Source: a virus. Taken from it: DNA of 20,593 bases. This document shows, in pieces, positions 6,130-13,961 of the stretch (position 1 is the first letter of the stretch; each line of letters opens with the position of its first letter). The notes below the pieces were generated by a model that was not told the DNA's origin, searched no databases, and was given only the letters and a program-made list of their open reading frames with translations. The translations under genes and the position numbers were made by a program. The stretch covers positions 1 through 20,593 of IMG/VR virus record IMGVR_UViG_3300028829_004853, one strand, 5' to 3'.

Positions 6130-7704
6130 ATGGCTGATGATGCAACAGAAATGTCAACCAATAACACCGGTCTGCGGGTTCGCCGAGAGTCGTCATTCAA
6201 GACGCTCGGCTCTGGTGACTGGAAGCCTCGGGAACCAAACGAGTACGGAGACTTCGGGGCACAGCTGACCAACACGCCACGGAAGCCAATCAGGATCGAC
6301 CGCCAGAACAGGAAGGGCGTGCTGACTGACCTTGAAGCGCCGGGCAGCTGGACGGAGGACATGACCTATTCGAGTTTTCTCGACATGGTGGATCTCTACC
6401 TGTTTGCCAACTATCGCGACAAGGGCACCTTCGGTGCTGACTCAATCGCGCTGATCACCATCAGTGGCATCACGGCAATTGATGACACATACACGGTTGC
6501 CAGTGGTGGCGCATCATGTGATGCAGATGACATCGTGTTCGGCTCTGGATTCACGAATGCTGGCAACAATGGTCTGCACGTCGTGGCCAGCAGCTCTGCC
6601 ACCACGGTGGTCGTCGGCGCAGCTCCGGGGCTGACCGATGAAGCATCACCGCCGAGCACTGCAACACTGACTCGGGTGGGGCATGAGTTTGCTGCAGGTG
6701 ACCTGTCAGTCACTCAGCCTGGCATCGGGGTGGCTTATCCCTACATCACTAGTGCAGGCGGCAAGGATCTCACTGAGCTGGACATCGTGCCTGGCGAGTG
6801 GGTCTACATTGGCGGTGATGCTGCACTCAACAAGTGGGCAACAGCTGCGAACAATGGCTATGCCCGAGTTCGGAGCGTCACCAGCACGGTCATGACCTTT
6901 GACAAGACGCAGAACACGATGGTCACTGAAGCTGGCGGGGTTCTGGAAATCAGGATCTTCCTGCCTCGGGTCTGCAAGAACGAGAGCACTGCAGCCACGA
7001 TCATCAAGAAGTATCTGCAGATTGAACGGTCACTCGGTTCACCTGACTCTGGCTCACCTGGCAACGTGCAGGGCGAGTACATTGTGGGCGGCTCAGCAGA
7101 TCAGCTGACCATCGGTCTGCCGACGAGCGAGATCATCACCACCGAGTACTCGTTCCTCGGTGCGGACCATGAGACCAATGACTCAGCAACTGGCCTGAAG
7201 TCTGGAACACGTCCAGCCCTGCAGGCGAATGATGGTTACAACTCGGTCAACCATGTGCGGCGGTTGTCTCTGCGGGTCAACAGCCTGACTGATGCCAACC
7301 CGACGAGCCTGTTTACATACCTGAAGGAAGTATCCGTCAAGGTTGAGAACAACATCTCGTTAAACAAAGCCATCGGGGTTCTCGGTGGTGCCTCAACGAA
7401 TGCCGGTTCCATTGATGTGGAGCTGGAAGCTGAAGCCTATTTCGCCACCGTGGCTGCACTGGCTGCCAAACGTGCCAACGATGACGTGTCATTTGACATG
7501 AGCATTGCTGATCAGAACCAGGGCATCACGGTTGACCTGCCACTGCTCGCATTGGGTGATGGCCTGCCCGAGTTGGAAACCAATGAGCCGATCATGCTCA
7601 AGATGACCAACCCGGCAGCATCAGGTGAGGATGTCGTCTCGACTCTGAACCACACGGTGCTGATTTGTTTCTTCGATTACCTTCCGGACGCTGCTGAAGC
7701 ATAA
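6130..7704 (+). CDS. Major tail tube protein, with inserted beta domains
   Basis: A 524-aa protein with ATG 6130 behind GAAGGGG. The N-terminus (LRVRRESSFKTL, then RQNRKGVLTDLEAPGSW and the helix SSFLDMVDLYLFANY) has the arrangement of the phage tail tube family with R.V.ES.FGT, ...D.....V....G........Y..FD.LLE. The C-terminal half returns to tube-like segments (YSFLGADHE, VRRLSLRVNSL, SVKVENNISLNKAIGVLGGAS, SIDVELEAEAYF). Residues ~105-275 look inserted and contain two similar small beta units, each with a N-N-G centre (GFTNAGNNGLHVVASS and WATAANNGYARVRSV). Lambda gpV is about half this length, so these units probably project from the tube surface. The gene lies between tail terminator and chaperones, where the tube gene belongs, and is followed by a strong hairpin. 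Confidence 0.82.
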   Translation: MADDATEMSTNNTGLRVRRESSFKTLGSGDWKPREPNEYGDFGAQLTNTPRKPIRIDRQNRKGVLTDLEAPGSWTEDMTYSSFLDMVDLYLFANYRDKGTFGADSIALITISGITAIDDTYTVASGGASCDADDIVFGSGFTNAGNNGLHVVASSSATTVVVGAAPGLTDEASPPSTATLTRVGHEFAAGDLSVTQPGIGVAYPYITSAGGKDLTELDIVPGEWVYIGGDAALNKWATAANNGYARVRSVTSTVMTFDKTQNTMVTEAGGVLEIRIFLPRVCKNESTAATIIKKYLQIERSLGSPDSGSPGNVQGEYIVGGSADQLTIGLPTSEIITTEYSFLGADHETNDSATGLKSGTRPALQANDGYNSVNHVRRLSLRVNSLTDANPTSLFTYLKEVSVKVENNISLNKAIGVLGGASTNAGSIDVELEAEAYFATVAALAAKRANDDVSFDMSIADQNQGITVDLPLLALGDGLPELETNEPIMLKMTNPAASGEDVVSTLNHTVLICFFDYLPDAAEA

Positions 7705-7733
7705 GCTGAGCGGCGCCCATTTCATTGATTGCC

Positions 7734-7759
7734 GGGCTGCAGGAATTGACCTGCAGCTC
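7734..7759 (+). promoter_or_regulatory. Strong hairpin between tail tube and chaperone genes
   Basis: GCTGCAGG 7736-7743 pairs perfectly with CCTGCAGC 7750-7757 around AATTGA; two outer pairs (7734-7735 with 7758-7759, one G-U) extend it to 10 bp. There is no T-run, so it is not a classical terminator. It may stabilise the 3' end of the abundant tube message or reduce transcription into the chaperone genes. It ends 19 bases before ATG 7779. Confidence 0.5.
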
Positions 7760-7778
7760 AATGACCAGGAGAAGACTG

Positions 7779-8225
7779 ATGAGCGGTTTGGAAGCATTTG
7801 CGTCTGACAAGAACATTGAGACCGAAGGCAGCTGGTGTGATTACGGCACGTTCCGTGTCCTGCTGGCTCGGGCTGGTGGCTCGAATCAGAAATACATCAA
7901 GGCGCTGCAGAAGGCTGCAAAGCAGCTGGGCGTGCACCAGAACAACATCGAGGCCAATCGAGCAGTCGAGCGTGCCCTGATGGCTGACTACCTGATTCTC
8001 GGGTGGCAGACGAAGGTTGATGGTGAGTGGCTGGAAGGCATCGAGCACTCGGCATCAGTCAGCCATCTGGAAGCTGGTGCGAATGGCCTGATTCCCAACA
8101 CTCGGGAGAATTTCAGGGCAGTGCTGGAAGCGCTGAATGATCTGTCACTGGCATTGCAGAACTTCGCCAACGTCCACACCAACTACCAAAACGAAGACAA
8201 TGAGGAACTGGCGGGAAACTCGTAG
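7779..8225 (+). CDS. Tail assembly chaperone, short form (gpG-like)
   Basis: A 148-aa mainly helical protein containing GSWCDYGTFRVLLARAGGSNQKYIKAL near residues 17-43, typical of phage tail chaperones that coat the tape measure before tube polymerisation. ATG 7779 is chosen because AGGAG lies 8 bases upstream; ATG 7761 and earlier starts lie in or next to a hairpin and lack a binding site. Near its end the reading GCG GGA AAC TCG TAG contains an in-frame slippery heptamer, and the -1 frame continues as a second domain, as in lambda G/T. Location before the tape measure gene supports this. The short form is expected to be the main product, with a minority of ribosomes shifting. Confidence 0.85.
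   Translation: MSGLEAFASDKNIETEGSWCDYGTFRVLLARAGGSNQKYIKALQKAAKQLGVHQNNIEANRAVERALMADYLILGWQTKVDGEWLEGIEHSASVSHLEAGANGLIPNTRENFRAVLEALNDLSLALQNFANVHTNYQNEDNEELAGNS
8213..8219 (+). promoter_or_regulatory. Programmed -1 frameshift site G GGA AAC
   Basis: The heptamer GGGAAAC lies in the reading register X XXY YYZ (G | GGA | AAC), four codons before the end of the gpG-like frame. After slipping back one base, translation continues CTC GTA GAG and stays open to 8611. Short stems can be drawn downstream (for example GATTC 8250-8254 with GAATC 8265-8269), but no convincing stimulatory structure is seen; lambda also manages without a strong one. Confidence 0.85.
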
Positions 8226-8611
8226 AGGTTCTGGCATTCAGCCTGCAGGATTCGCAGATTGATGAATCAGCAAGACGGCAGGCAGAACAAAACGGCATCG
8301 AGCTGCCGGGGCATTTGCTCGATGAGCCAGAGCTGAGACTGGACGGCCATTTTTACTACCACGCATTCTGGCAACTCACCTCGGATCGTCCGGTTGGATT
8401 TGGACCGGCACCAATCCCCAGCAGTGCGATCCGGGTGTTTGCCAGAGACTACGAGCTCAATGATGAGGAATCTGCTGACCTGGAATTCATGATTCGAAGG
8501 ATGGATCAGAAGTATCTGGAGCTGCAAACTGAGTTTGAGAAGCATGACGCGAAGCGCAGGGCAGCGAAGCAGAAGCAGGAGAATCAACCACGGAGCAGAG
8601 GGCGTGCATAA
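8219..8611 (+). CDS. Tail assembly chaperone extension, made as -1 fusion (gpT part of gpGT)
   Basis: The -1 frame from 8219 to TAA 8611 codes for 130 residues joined to residue 147 of the short chaperone, giving a 277-aa fusion. It has no good start of its own; an ATG-like start near 8315 would remove part of the domain. Motifs: LDGHFYYHAFWQLTSDRPVG, PIPSSAIRVFARDYELNDEE and FMIRRMDQKYLEL, ending in a Lys/Gln/Arg-rich tail. The 'W.L..R..G.....PIP..AI..+A..+.+.D......I..MD..YL' arrangement is that of the T-type domain (DUF1799-like) that recruits tail tube subunits. The stop overlaps the next start as TAATG. Confidence 0.83.
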   Translation, partial: LVEVLAFSLQDSQIDESARRQAEQNGIELPGHLLDEPELRLDGHFYYHAFWQLTSDRPVGFGPAPIPSSAIRVFARDYELNDEESADLEFMIRRMDQKYLELQTEFEKHDAKRRAAKQKQENQPRSRGRA

Positions 8612-9072
8612 TGTCATTCCGAGACTTCGAGAAACGCATCAGGAAGCGTGCTAACCTCGTCGGGAAGAATGCAACCAAAGGCGTCAGGGCTGTTGCGATC
8701 GCGGTTGACAATCAGGTCACATTCTCCACGCCAGTGGACACCGGCAGAGCCAGAGCGAACTGGATTGCCTCAATCAATCGTCCCTCGAATGTGATCAACA
8801 GGGAACCACTCGCCGGGCCCGCATCAGCCGGCCCGGCAGTGGCTGAGGCGCTGCAGGTCATCAAGTCATTCAAGGAATCGGATGACGCGATCTACATCAG
8901 CAACTCGGTCAGCTACATCAACGAGCTGAACGATGGCAGCTCTGCTCAAGCGCCACGGAACTTCGTGCAGAAGGCCATCATCCGTGGCATCAAGGTGGCA
9001 AAGAAGATCAAGCTGCTCGACCTGAAGAATGACAACTCTGGCGGAATCACTGACCCTGGCCTGATTCGATAG
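8611..9072 (+). CDS. HK97-gp10-like head-tail or tail completion protein
   Basis: A 153-aa basic protein with FEKRIRKRANLVGKNATKGVRAVAIAV (N-terminal helices), the family signature STPVDTGRARANW at about residues 39-51, and ISNSVSYINELNDGSSAQAPRNFVQKAI at about 108-135. 'PVDTG.LR.S.' followed by 'Y....E.G......P..F...A' is the HK97 gp10 / minor tail protein Z type pattern. The family acts at the head-tail or tail-end junction. Its usual place is among the connector genes before the tube gene; here it lies between the chaperones and the tape measure. It overlaps the chaperone stop by one base and ends seven bases before the tape measure start. Confidence 0.68.
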   Translation: MSFRDFEKRIRKRANLVGKNATKGVRAVAIAVDNQVTFSTPVDTGRARANWIASINRPSNVINREPLAGPASAGPAVAEALQVIKSFKESDDAIYISNSVSYINELNDGSSAQAPRNFVQKAIIRGIKVAKKIKLLDLKNDNSGGITDPGLIR

Positions 9073-9079
9073 GAATGAC

Positions 9080-12000
9080 ATGCCACAGGAACGACTCGAC
9101 ATCGTCATCAGCCAGAAGGGTGCCAAGACCGTCAGAAAAGACATCAACGGCATCGGCAAGGAAGCTGAGAAGGGTGCAAAGAGCACTGGCCTGCTAAAGA
9201 AAGCACTCGGCGGACTCGGCGTCGCGCTGGCAGTCAGGGAAGTGACCCGGCTGGCTGATTCTTACACGACCATGCAGAACAGGCTGAAGACCGTCACGAA
9301 GTCACAGCAGCAGCTGAATGATGCCACGAAGGAAGTATTCAAGATCGCCAACCGGGCACGGCAGGGCGTTGCTGGCACGGTTGAATTCTATGCTCGGCTG
9401 TCAGGTGCAGCCAAAGAACTCGGCAAGTCACAGTCAGAGCTACTGGCCATCACCGAGACCGTCACGAAGGCGGTCGCGCTGTCTGGAGCAACCACAGCAG
9501 AATCAGCAGGAGCATTGCGGCAGCTCAGTCAGGGGCTCGGTTCTGGTACTCTGCGAGGGCAGGAATTGAATTCCGTGCTGGAGCAGCTGCCGATCATCGC
9601 GGACATCATTGCTGACAGTCTGGGAGTCGCCAGAGGTGAGCTGCGTGGCCTCGCTGAAGATGGGAAGCTGACGGCTGACGTGGTGGTCACTGCGCTGGAA
9701 GGTGCAGCAGGCAGGATTGAGACTGCATTCGGTCAATCAGTGCCGACGATCGCTCAGTCATTTGATGTGCTGCGAAACAACCTGACGCAGTTCGTGGGTG
9801 AGCTGGATCAGGCAACTGGCGTGTCACGGTTTTTCAGCAATGCCATCATCAGCATTGCAGACAACCTCAACACGATCATCCCGTTGCTGGCAGCAGTGGC
9901 AGCCATCACGGCTTTCAACAAGCTGCGGCTGGAAGCTGTGCTTTTCGTGGGAGCACTCAAGAACGGCATCACGGTTGTGAAGTCACTGACGACTGCCCTG
10001 TTCGGGTTAAGGGCAGCACAAGCAGCAACAGTTGGATCGAGTGCGGTTGCAGGTGGGGCAACATCACTGAGCCTGTTCAATGCATTTTTCGCTGGTGGTG
10101 GGGCAGCTGCAGGCACCACCAGCGCTGCAGGTGCGGGCCTGTCATCAATCGCCACAGGTGCTGCTGCTGCTGTTGGTCCGACAGTTGCCATTGCAGCAGC
10201 TCTGGCAGCAGTCGGCGCCGCGATCATTTACACATCGAGGGAGGCTGAGACATACAGTGACGTGCTGATCGAGGTTGAGGATGCAACGACTGGCCTGACT
10301 GACTCATCAGAGGGGCTGGCTGGCAGCACTGAGAAGGTCGGCGATGCATTCAAGGCAACTGAGTCGAACCTCGAAAATCACATCAGACTGCTGCTGGCTG
10401 CTCAGAAGGCACAGGCCGGGCTGCTGGATGAGATCATCCCGCAAGTTGCACGACGGGGCCGAGGTGGCCTGTTCAATCTCGCTCAGGGTGGTCTGGAGGA
10501 AGTGGCGAAGGAAGAACTGCCGGGCATCGTTGCACAGCTCAAGAAGCTGCAGAATGCTGAGCAGCAGATCGGGAATGCCAAAGGTGCAGAGAACATTCAG
10601 CGACTGGCTGAGACGATCAAGCAGGCTGGTGACTCAATCCGTGATGCAGTGCCATCATCATCGAAAAACTCGGTTGACCAGGTGCTCAAGACTTACACGA
10701 ACCTGCAGGACCGGATTGCCGGTGTGCTGGAGCTGAACCGAAAGGTGAATACCTTCGAAGTGCCAGAGGAACAGCTGGCAGGCAGTTCTCAGCAGAAGCT
10801 GGCTGCAGAGATCAACGCGACCGAGAAGGCGTATGGCGATCTGATTGATGCAAACTTCAAGGGTGAGATTGCCACCAAAGACTTCGCACAGGCGCAAGGG
10901 TTTCTGCTGGAGAAACTTGACAAGCTGCGCGGCGGCGGGAATGCCACGCTGGAAGAATTGAAGAGATACAACGAGGCGCTTAAGAAATTCAACGGGGATG
11001 AGGAAGCTGCCGAGCTGTCACTGGCTGGAGTGACTGACCGGAAGATCCGAATGATCCAGGAGCAGGAAACGATCAAGGCTGGAATTCTGCAGGTGCAGAA
11101 GGATCAGGTGATTGCAGAGCGGGAAGCGGCCCGGGAAGCAGAGCGACTGAAGCAGATCGATGAGCAGAGGCTCAAGACGATCAACAACCTGCTGGAAGCG
11201 AAACGGAAGGAAGTGCAGCTTTTCGGCCAGACTGCCAACCAGCGAGAGGTCAGTTTTCTGAAGGATCAAGGGGCAGACGACACGAAGGTTGCCGAGCTGG
11301 AATCACTGCAGAGGCAGATCGGTACCCTGCAGCAGTTCCAGACGCTCGTTGCCAGTGCGTCGGCATTGTTTCAGGAGTATGCTGCATTTCAGCAGTCAGC
11401 TGAGCAGGTGCAGACTGCCACGGCAGATGCTGTCGAGCAGGTGCAGACGACAGCTCAGCAGAACCTCGCTGCAGGTGCTCTGGAAATCTCAGAAGCATCA
11501 CAGCAGCTGTTTCAGCAGATCGGCACATTCCTCAACACGGCGACTGACCTGGTGCTGACTGACACGCAGGCAGCCTTCACGCTAGGTGCTCAGACGATCG
11601 GCACAGCTACCGCTCAGGCATTCATCGGGGCATTTCAGGCAGGTCTCGGCGGGGCTGTCAGTGGCTTTCTGAGCGGCCTGACGACAGGTGGAGCAAACAC
11701 GGCAGGGCAGGGAGGTCAGGTGGATCCAGCCATTCAGGCGAAACTTCGTGCCCTGCAGGAGCTGCGAGCTGCGAACGAGAGGCTGCTGGAGTCGCTCAAC
11801 AAGGTCGGGCCGACCAGTGCAAGGAACTTCAGCCAGGGTTCTGCAGCTGCTCAGCAGTTCGGTCAGAACACCACCAACATCGGCACGCAAATCAACAACG
11901 TGTTTCAGAATGCATTCGGTGGCCTTGAATCAGCCCTGACTCAGTTCGTGACAACCGGGAAGCTCGATTTCAAATCACTCATCAACAGCATCATTGCAGA

Positions 12001-12469
12001 CCTTGCCCGGATGGTGGTGCAGATGCTGATCATCAAGCCGCTGATGGGGTTCTTCGGGGGCATCTTCGGCGGTTTCTTCGGATTCAGTCAGGGTGGTTTC
12101 GTGGGTGGCAACCTGCCTGGATTCGCCACAGGTGGCATCGTGGGCGGGTTCGGTGGCAGCACTTCAGACAACCAGCTGGCCAGACTCAGCCCTGGTGAGT
12201 TCGTGATGAATGCGAGCTCAACAAAGAAGAACAGAGCAGCTCTGGAATACACGAACCAAACAGGCAAGATGCCAATGGTTTCGGGTGGCGGTGGTGGCTC
12301 GATGGTGTTTGCGCCGACGATCATTGTGAATCAGGAAGGTGGCCAGCAGGGTGATGGTGAATCGACTGGAATGGACATCGAAGCTACCGTTCGACGACTA
12401 TGGACGGAAATGGCTGTGAAGTCACAGCGGTCCGGGGCAGTGTTTGGAAGCAACAGAACAGGCGGCTGA
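9080..12469 (+). CDS. Tail tape measure protein
   Basis: A 1129-aa protein preceded by TAGGA. Residues ~50-225 match the tape-measure N-terminal domain: an LKTVTKSQQQLNDATKEVFK segment, then QGVAGTVEFYARLSGAAKEL, AVALSGATTAESAGALRQLS, GTLRGQELNSVLEQLP and a GELRGLAEDGKLTADVV segment. Hydrophobic stretches that could cross a membrane lie at about residues 255-290, 310-390 and 975-1010. Residues ~490-780 are long charged helices with coiled-coil character. The C-terminus has the usual GGFVGG...GFATGGIVGG, LARLSPGEFVMNASSTKKN segment. It sets tail length and probably enters the host envelope during DNA delivery. Using the known ratio of about 0.15 nm per residue, the tail would be about 170 nm. 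Position after the chaperones and before gpM is the lambda order. Confidence 0.95.
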   Translation: MPQERLDIVISQKGAKTVRKDINGIGKEAEKGAKSTGLLKKALGGLGVALAVREVTRLADSYTTMQNRLKTVTKSQQQLNDATKEVFKIANRARQGVAGTVEFYARLSGAAKELGKSQSELLAITETVTKAVALSGATTAESAGALRQLSQGLGSGTLRGQELNSVLEQLPIIADIIADSLGVARGELRGLAEDGKLTADVVVTALEGAAGRIETAFGQSVPTIAQSFDVLRNNLTQFVGELDQATGVSRFFSNAIISIADNLNTIIPLLAAVAAITAFNKLRLEAVLFVGALKNGITVVKSLTTALFGLRAAQAATVGSSAVAGGATSLSLFNAFFAGGGAAAGTTSAAGAGLSSIATGAAAAVGPTVAIAAALAAVGAAIIYTSREAETYSDVLIEVEDATTGLTDSSEGLAGSTEKVGDAFKATESNLENHIRLLLAAQKAQAGLLDEIIPQVARRGRGGLFNLAQGGLEEVAKEELPGIVAQLKKLQNAEQQIGNAKGAENIQRLAETIKQAGDSIRDAVPSSSKNSVDQVLKTYTNLQDRIAGVLELNRKVNTFEVPEEQLAGSSQQKLAAEINATEKAYGDLIDANFKGEIATKDFAQAQGFLLEKLDKLRGGGNATLEELKRYNEALKKFNGDEEAAELSLAGVTDRKIRMIQEQETIKAGILQVQKDQVIAEREAAREAERLKQIDEQRLKTINNLLEAKRKEVQLFGQTANQREVSFLKDQGADDTKVAELESLQRQIGTLQQFQTLVASASALFQEYAAFQQSAEQVQTATADAVEQVQTTAQQNLAAGALEISEASQQLFQQIGTFLNTATDLVLTDTQAAFTLGAQTIGTATAQAFIGAFQAGLGGAVSGFLSGLTTGGANTAGQGGQVDPAIQAKLRALQELRAANERLLESLNKVGPTSARNFSQGSAAAQQFGQNTTNIGTQINNVFQNAFGGLESALTQFVTTGKLDFKSLINSIIADLARMVVQMLIIKPLMGFFGGIFGGFFGFSQGGFVGGNLPGFATGGIVGGFGGSTSDNQLARLSPGEFVMNASSTKKNRAALEYTNQTGKMPMVSGGGGGSMVFAPTIIVNQEGGQQGDGESTGMDIEATVRRLWTEMAVKSQRSGAVFGSNRTGG

Positions 12470-12470
12470 C

Positions 12471-12668
12471 ATGAGCAGAGAAGTGATTACATTCGTGCTG
12501 CTGTTCTGGGTTCTGCCTGGCCTGCTGCTGGAATGTTTCGCCGAGTATCTGGTCTGGAAGTTTCAAAACCGTCGCCTCGGCTGGATGGAATCGCTCAAGG
12601 TCGGCATCTTCTGGCCGTTTGCTGCTGGTTGGATGCTGTTCATCGCAATCAGAACATTGAGGCAATGA
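12471..12668 (+). CDS. Small two-helix membrane protein, function unknown
   Basis: A 65-aa protein starting at ATG 12471, one base after the tape measure stop, and ending one base before the gpM start. It has two hydrophobic segments, EVITFVLLFWVLPGLLLECF (residues ~4-23) and VGIFWPFAAGWMLFIAI (residues ~44-60), joined by a basic-aromatic loop (VWKFQNRRLGWMES). The loop and tail charges favour both ends on one side with the loop in the cytoplasm. Lambda has no gene here. Small membrane proteins beside tape measure genes in other phages include superinfection-exclusion factors and holin-like proteins, but nothing in the sequence decides between these. The tight spacing argues for a real, translationally coupled gene. 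Confidence 0.7.
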   Translation: MSREVITFVLLFWVLPGLLLECFAEYLVWKFQNRRLGWMESLKVGIFWPFAAGWMLFIAIRTLRQ

Positions 12669-12669
12669 G

Positions 12670-13026
12670 ATGGCAGCGCCGACATTCACATACGATGCCT
12701 GGCAGGGGTCAGGTGGCCTGAAGGGCAAATCGAAGGTCCGCAAGGTGAAGCTGGGAGATGCATACGAGCAGCGTTCACAGATGGGGCTCGTTCCCAAAAC
12801 GGACGAATACAGCTTCCGCCGGCCAGACGACAGCAGGACCAACATTGACGCGATGATTGCATTCCTGGATGCACTCGGGCCAGAGGTTCGACCGTTCTAC
12901 TGGACGCGACCATTCGGCACATCCGAACTCTGGATTCAGGAAGGCGACTATGCGGTCACAGATGAGAAGGCCAGCAGCGCGACGTTCTCAGTGAAGTTCG
13001 TTCGATTCCACGGAGCAGAAGAATGA
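12670..13026 (+). CDS. Minor tail protein M (gpM-like)
   Basis: A 118-aa protein with FTYDAWQGSGG, KVRKVKLGDAYEQRSQMGL (residues ~22-40), then AMIAFLDALGPEVRPFYWTRPFG (~61-83), and ATFSVKFVRF near the end. The 'V....FGDGY.Q....G.N' followed by 'I..FL...G....F.W..P' and a terminal 'tl...F.' strand is the gpM / phage minor tail family signature. Lambda gpM is about 109 aa, so the length is normal. It belongs to the tail tip that joins the tape measure and the L-K-I-J hub. Its stop overlaps the next start (ATGA at 13023). Confidence 0.85.
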   Translation: MAAPTFTYDAWQGSGGLKGKSKVRKVKLGDAYEQRSQMGLVPKTDEYSFRRPDDSRTNIDAMIAFLDALGPEVRPFYWTRPFGTSELWIQEGDYAVTDEKASSATFSVKFVRFHGAEE

Positions 13027-13711
13027 CCGAGCTGACTGAAGAACAGCAGAAGCTGAGCAGTGACCCTGTCGTTGAGATGTTCGACTTCGATGCCACCGGC
13101 CTGGGTGGTGGGATCTATCGGTTCTATTCCGGGGCACCATCAGACGCAACTCTGGTCTGGCGTGGCAACCTGTACGTGCCGATTCCAGTGATGGCTGAAG
13201 GTTGGGAACAGACAGGCAAGGGCAGTCTGCCGACCCCGATATTCAAGATCAGCAACGTCGCTGGAAAACCTACGAGCGGTTCCTGGATGGTGAGGTCGAT
13301 GCAGACCCTGATAAGCACTTCTCGAAAGAAATCTATCAGGTTGAGCGCAAGGTCAACCAGAATGCTGACCTGGTCGAATTTGAGCTGAGTGCTGCCATCG
13401 ACCAGGATGGCAGGAAGCTGCCAGCCCGTCAGGTTGTGCGTGGCTTCTGTGCTCAGCGGTATCGGACCCATGTGGCAGGCACGGTTGACGAGTTCAACTA
13501 TGGCAACGTCACCTGTCCGTGGGCTGGCTCTGATGATGTTGAGGGCGGCACTGAGGGGCCGTACTTCACAGCAGCTGGCGTGGGCACTGGTCAGGCTTCA
13601 GAGGATGCCTGCGGAAAGAAGCTGACTGACTGCAAGATCCGTTTCGCCGCCATCGGGCTGCCGTTACCGTATTGGGGATTCCCCGCCGTCGATCGTATCC
13701 GACGGCAGTAG
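13023..13711 (+). pseudogene. Minor tail protein L (gpL-like), broken by internal deletion and frame change
   Basis: The first part (ATG 13023, overlapping gpM) reads as gpL: VVEMFDFDATGLGGGIYRFY, LVWRGNLYVPIPVMAEGWEQ, LPTPIFKISNV. At 13257 the matching frame changes by -1 and continues with RRWKTYERFLDGEVDADPD, YQVERKVNQNADLVEFELSA and AIDQDGRKLPARQVV to TAG 13711. Lambda gpL has about 20 residues between the SN of 'TLTVSNL' and the RR of 'RRKVYARFLD'; here they are missing, the two parts overlapping over bases 13250-13261. Without the shift the first frame ends at 13388 with a nonsense tail. The four cysteines expected to hold the iron-sulfur cluster of gpL (in GFC, VTCPW, DAC, TDC) are present in the second part. 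A recent deletion, an assembly error or recoding are all possible; AAAA at 13265-13268 is only a weak slip site. Confidence 0.8.
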
Positions 13712-13742
13712 ACTTGCCGGACTACGGAATGAGGTGACCCTG

Positions 13743-13961
13743 ATGGCTGATGACGAATTTGCAATTGACAAGCGACTGGAGCAACGGAAACACCTGCAGC
13801 AGCAGCAGCAGTTGGAGCAGGGTGCAGCTCTGGTGGCTGATGCATTCCCACCACTCTGGAAGCGACTGCATGAGAACCTGCTGAAAGAAGGGTTCGACCC
13901 AGCACAGGCAATGGAGCTGCTGAAGACATACGTTCTGAGCAACGGGCAGGTGAGGCCATGA
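13743..13961 (+). CDS. Small helical protein of unknown function between L and K genes
   Basis: A 72-aa protein with ATG 13743 behind GAGGTGA (5-base spacing), a very good initiation site. Residues 1-28 are a charged helix with a glutamine run (KHLQQQQQLEQG), followed by a second helical part ADAFPPLWKRLHENLLKEGF and DPAQAMELLKTYVLSNGQ. There are no membrane segments, cysteines or known motifs. Its stop overlaps the gpK-like start (ATGA at 13958). Lambda has no gene at this place. It may be a tail-tip assembly helper, but that is only position-based. Confidence 0.7.
   Translation: MADDEFAIDKRLEQRKHLQQQQQLEQGAALVADAFPPLWKRLHENLLKEGFDPAQAMELLKTYVLSNGQVRP

Noticed and set aside
13257-13270. Programmed frameshift at the A-run in the gpL homologue
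   Set aside because: Only A AAA is available, without an X XXY YYZ heptamer, and a slip there would still leave about 20 conserved residues missing.
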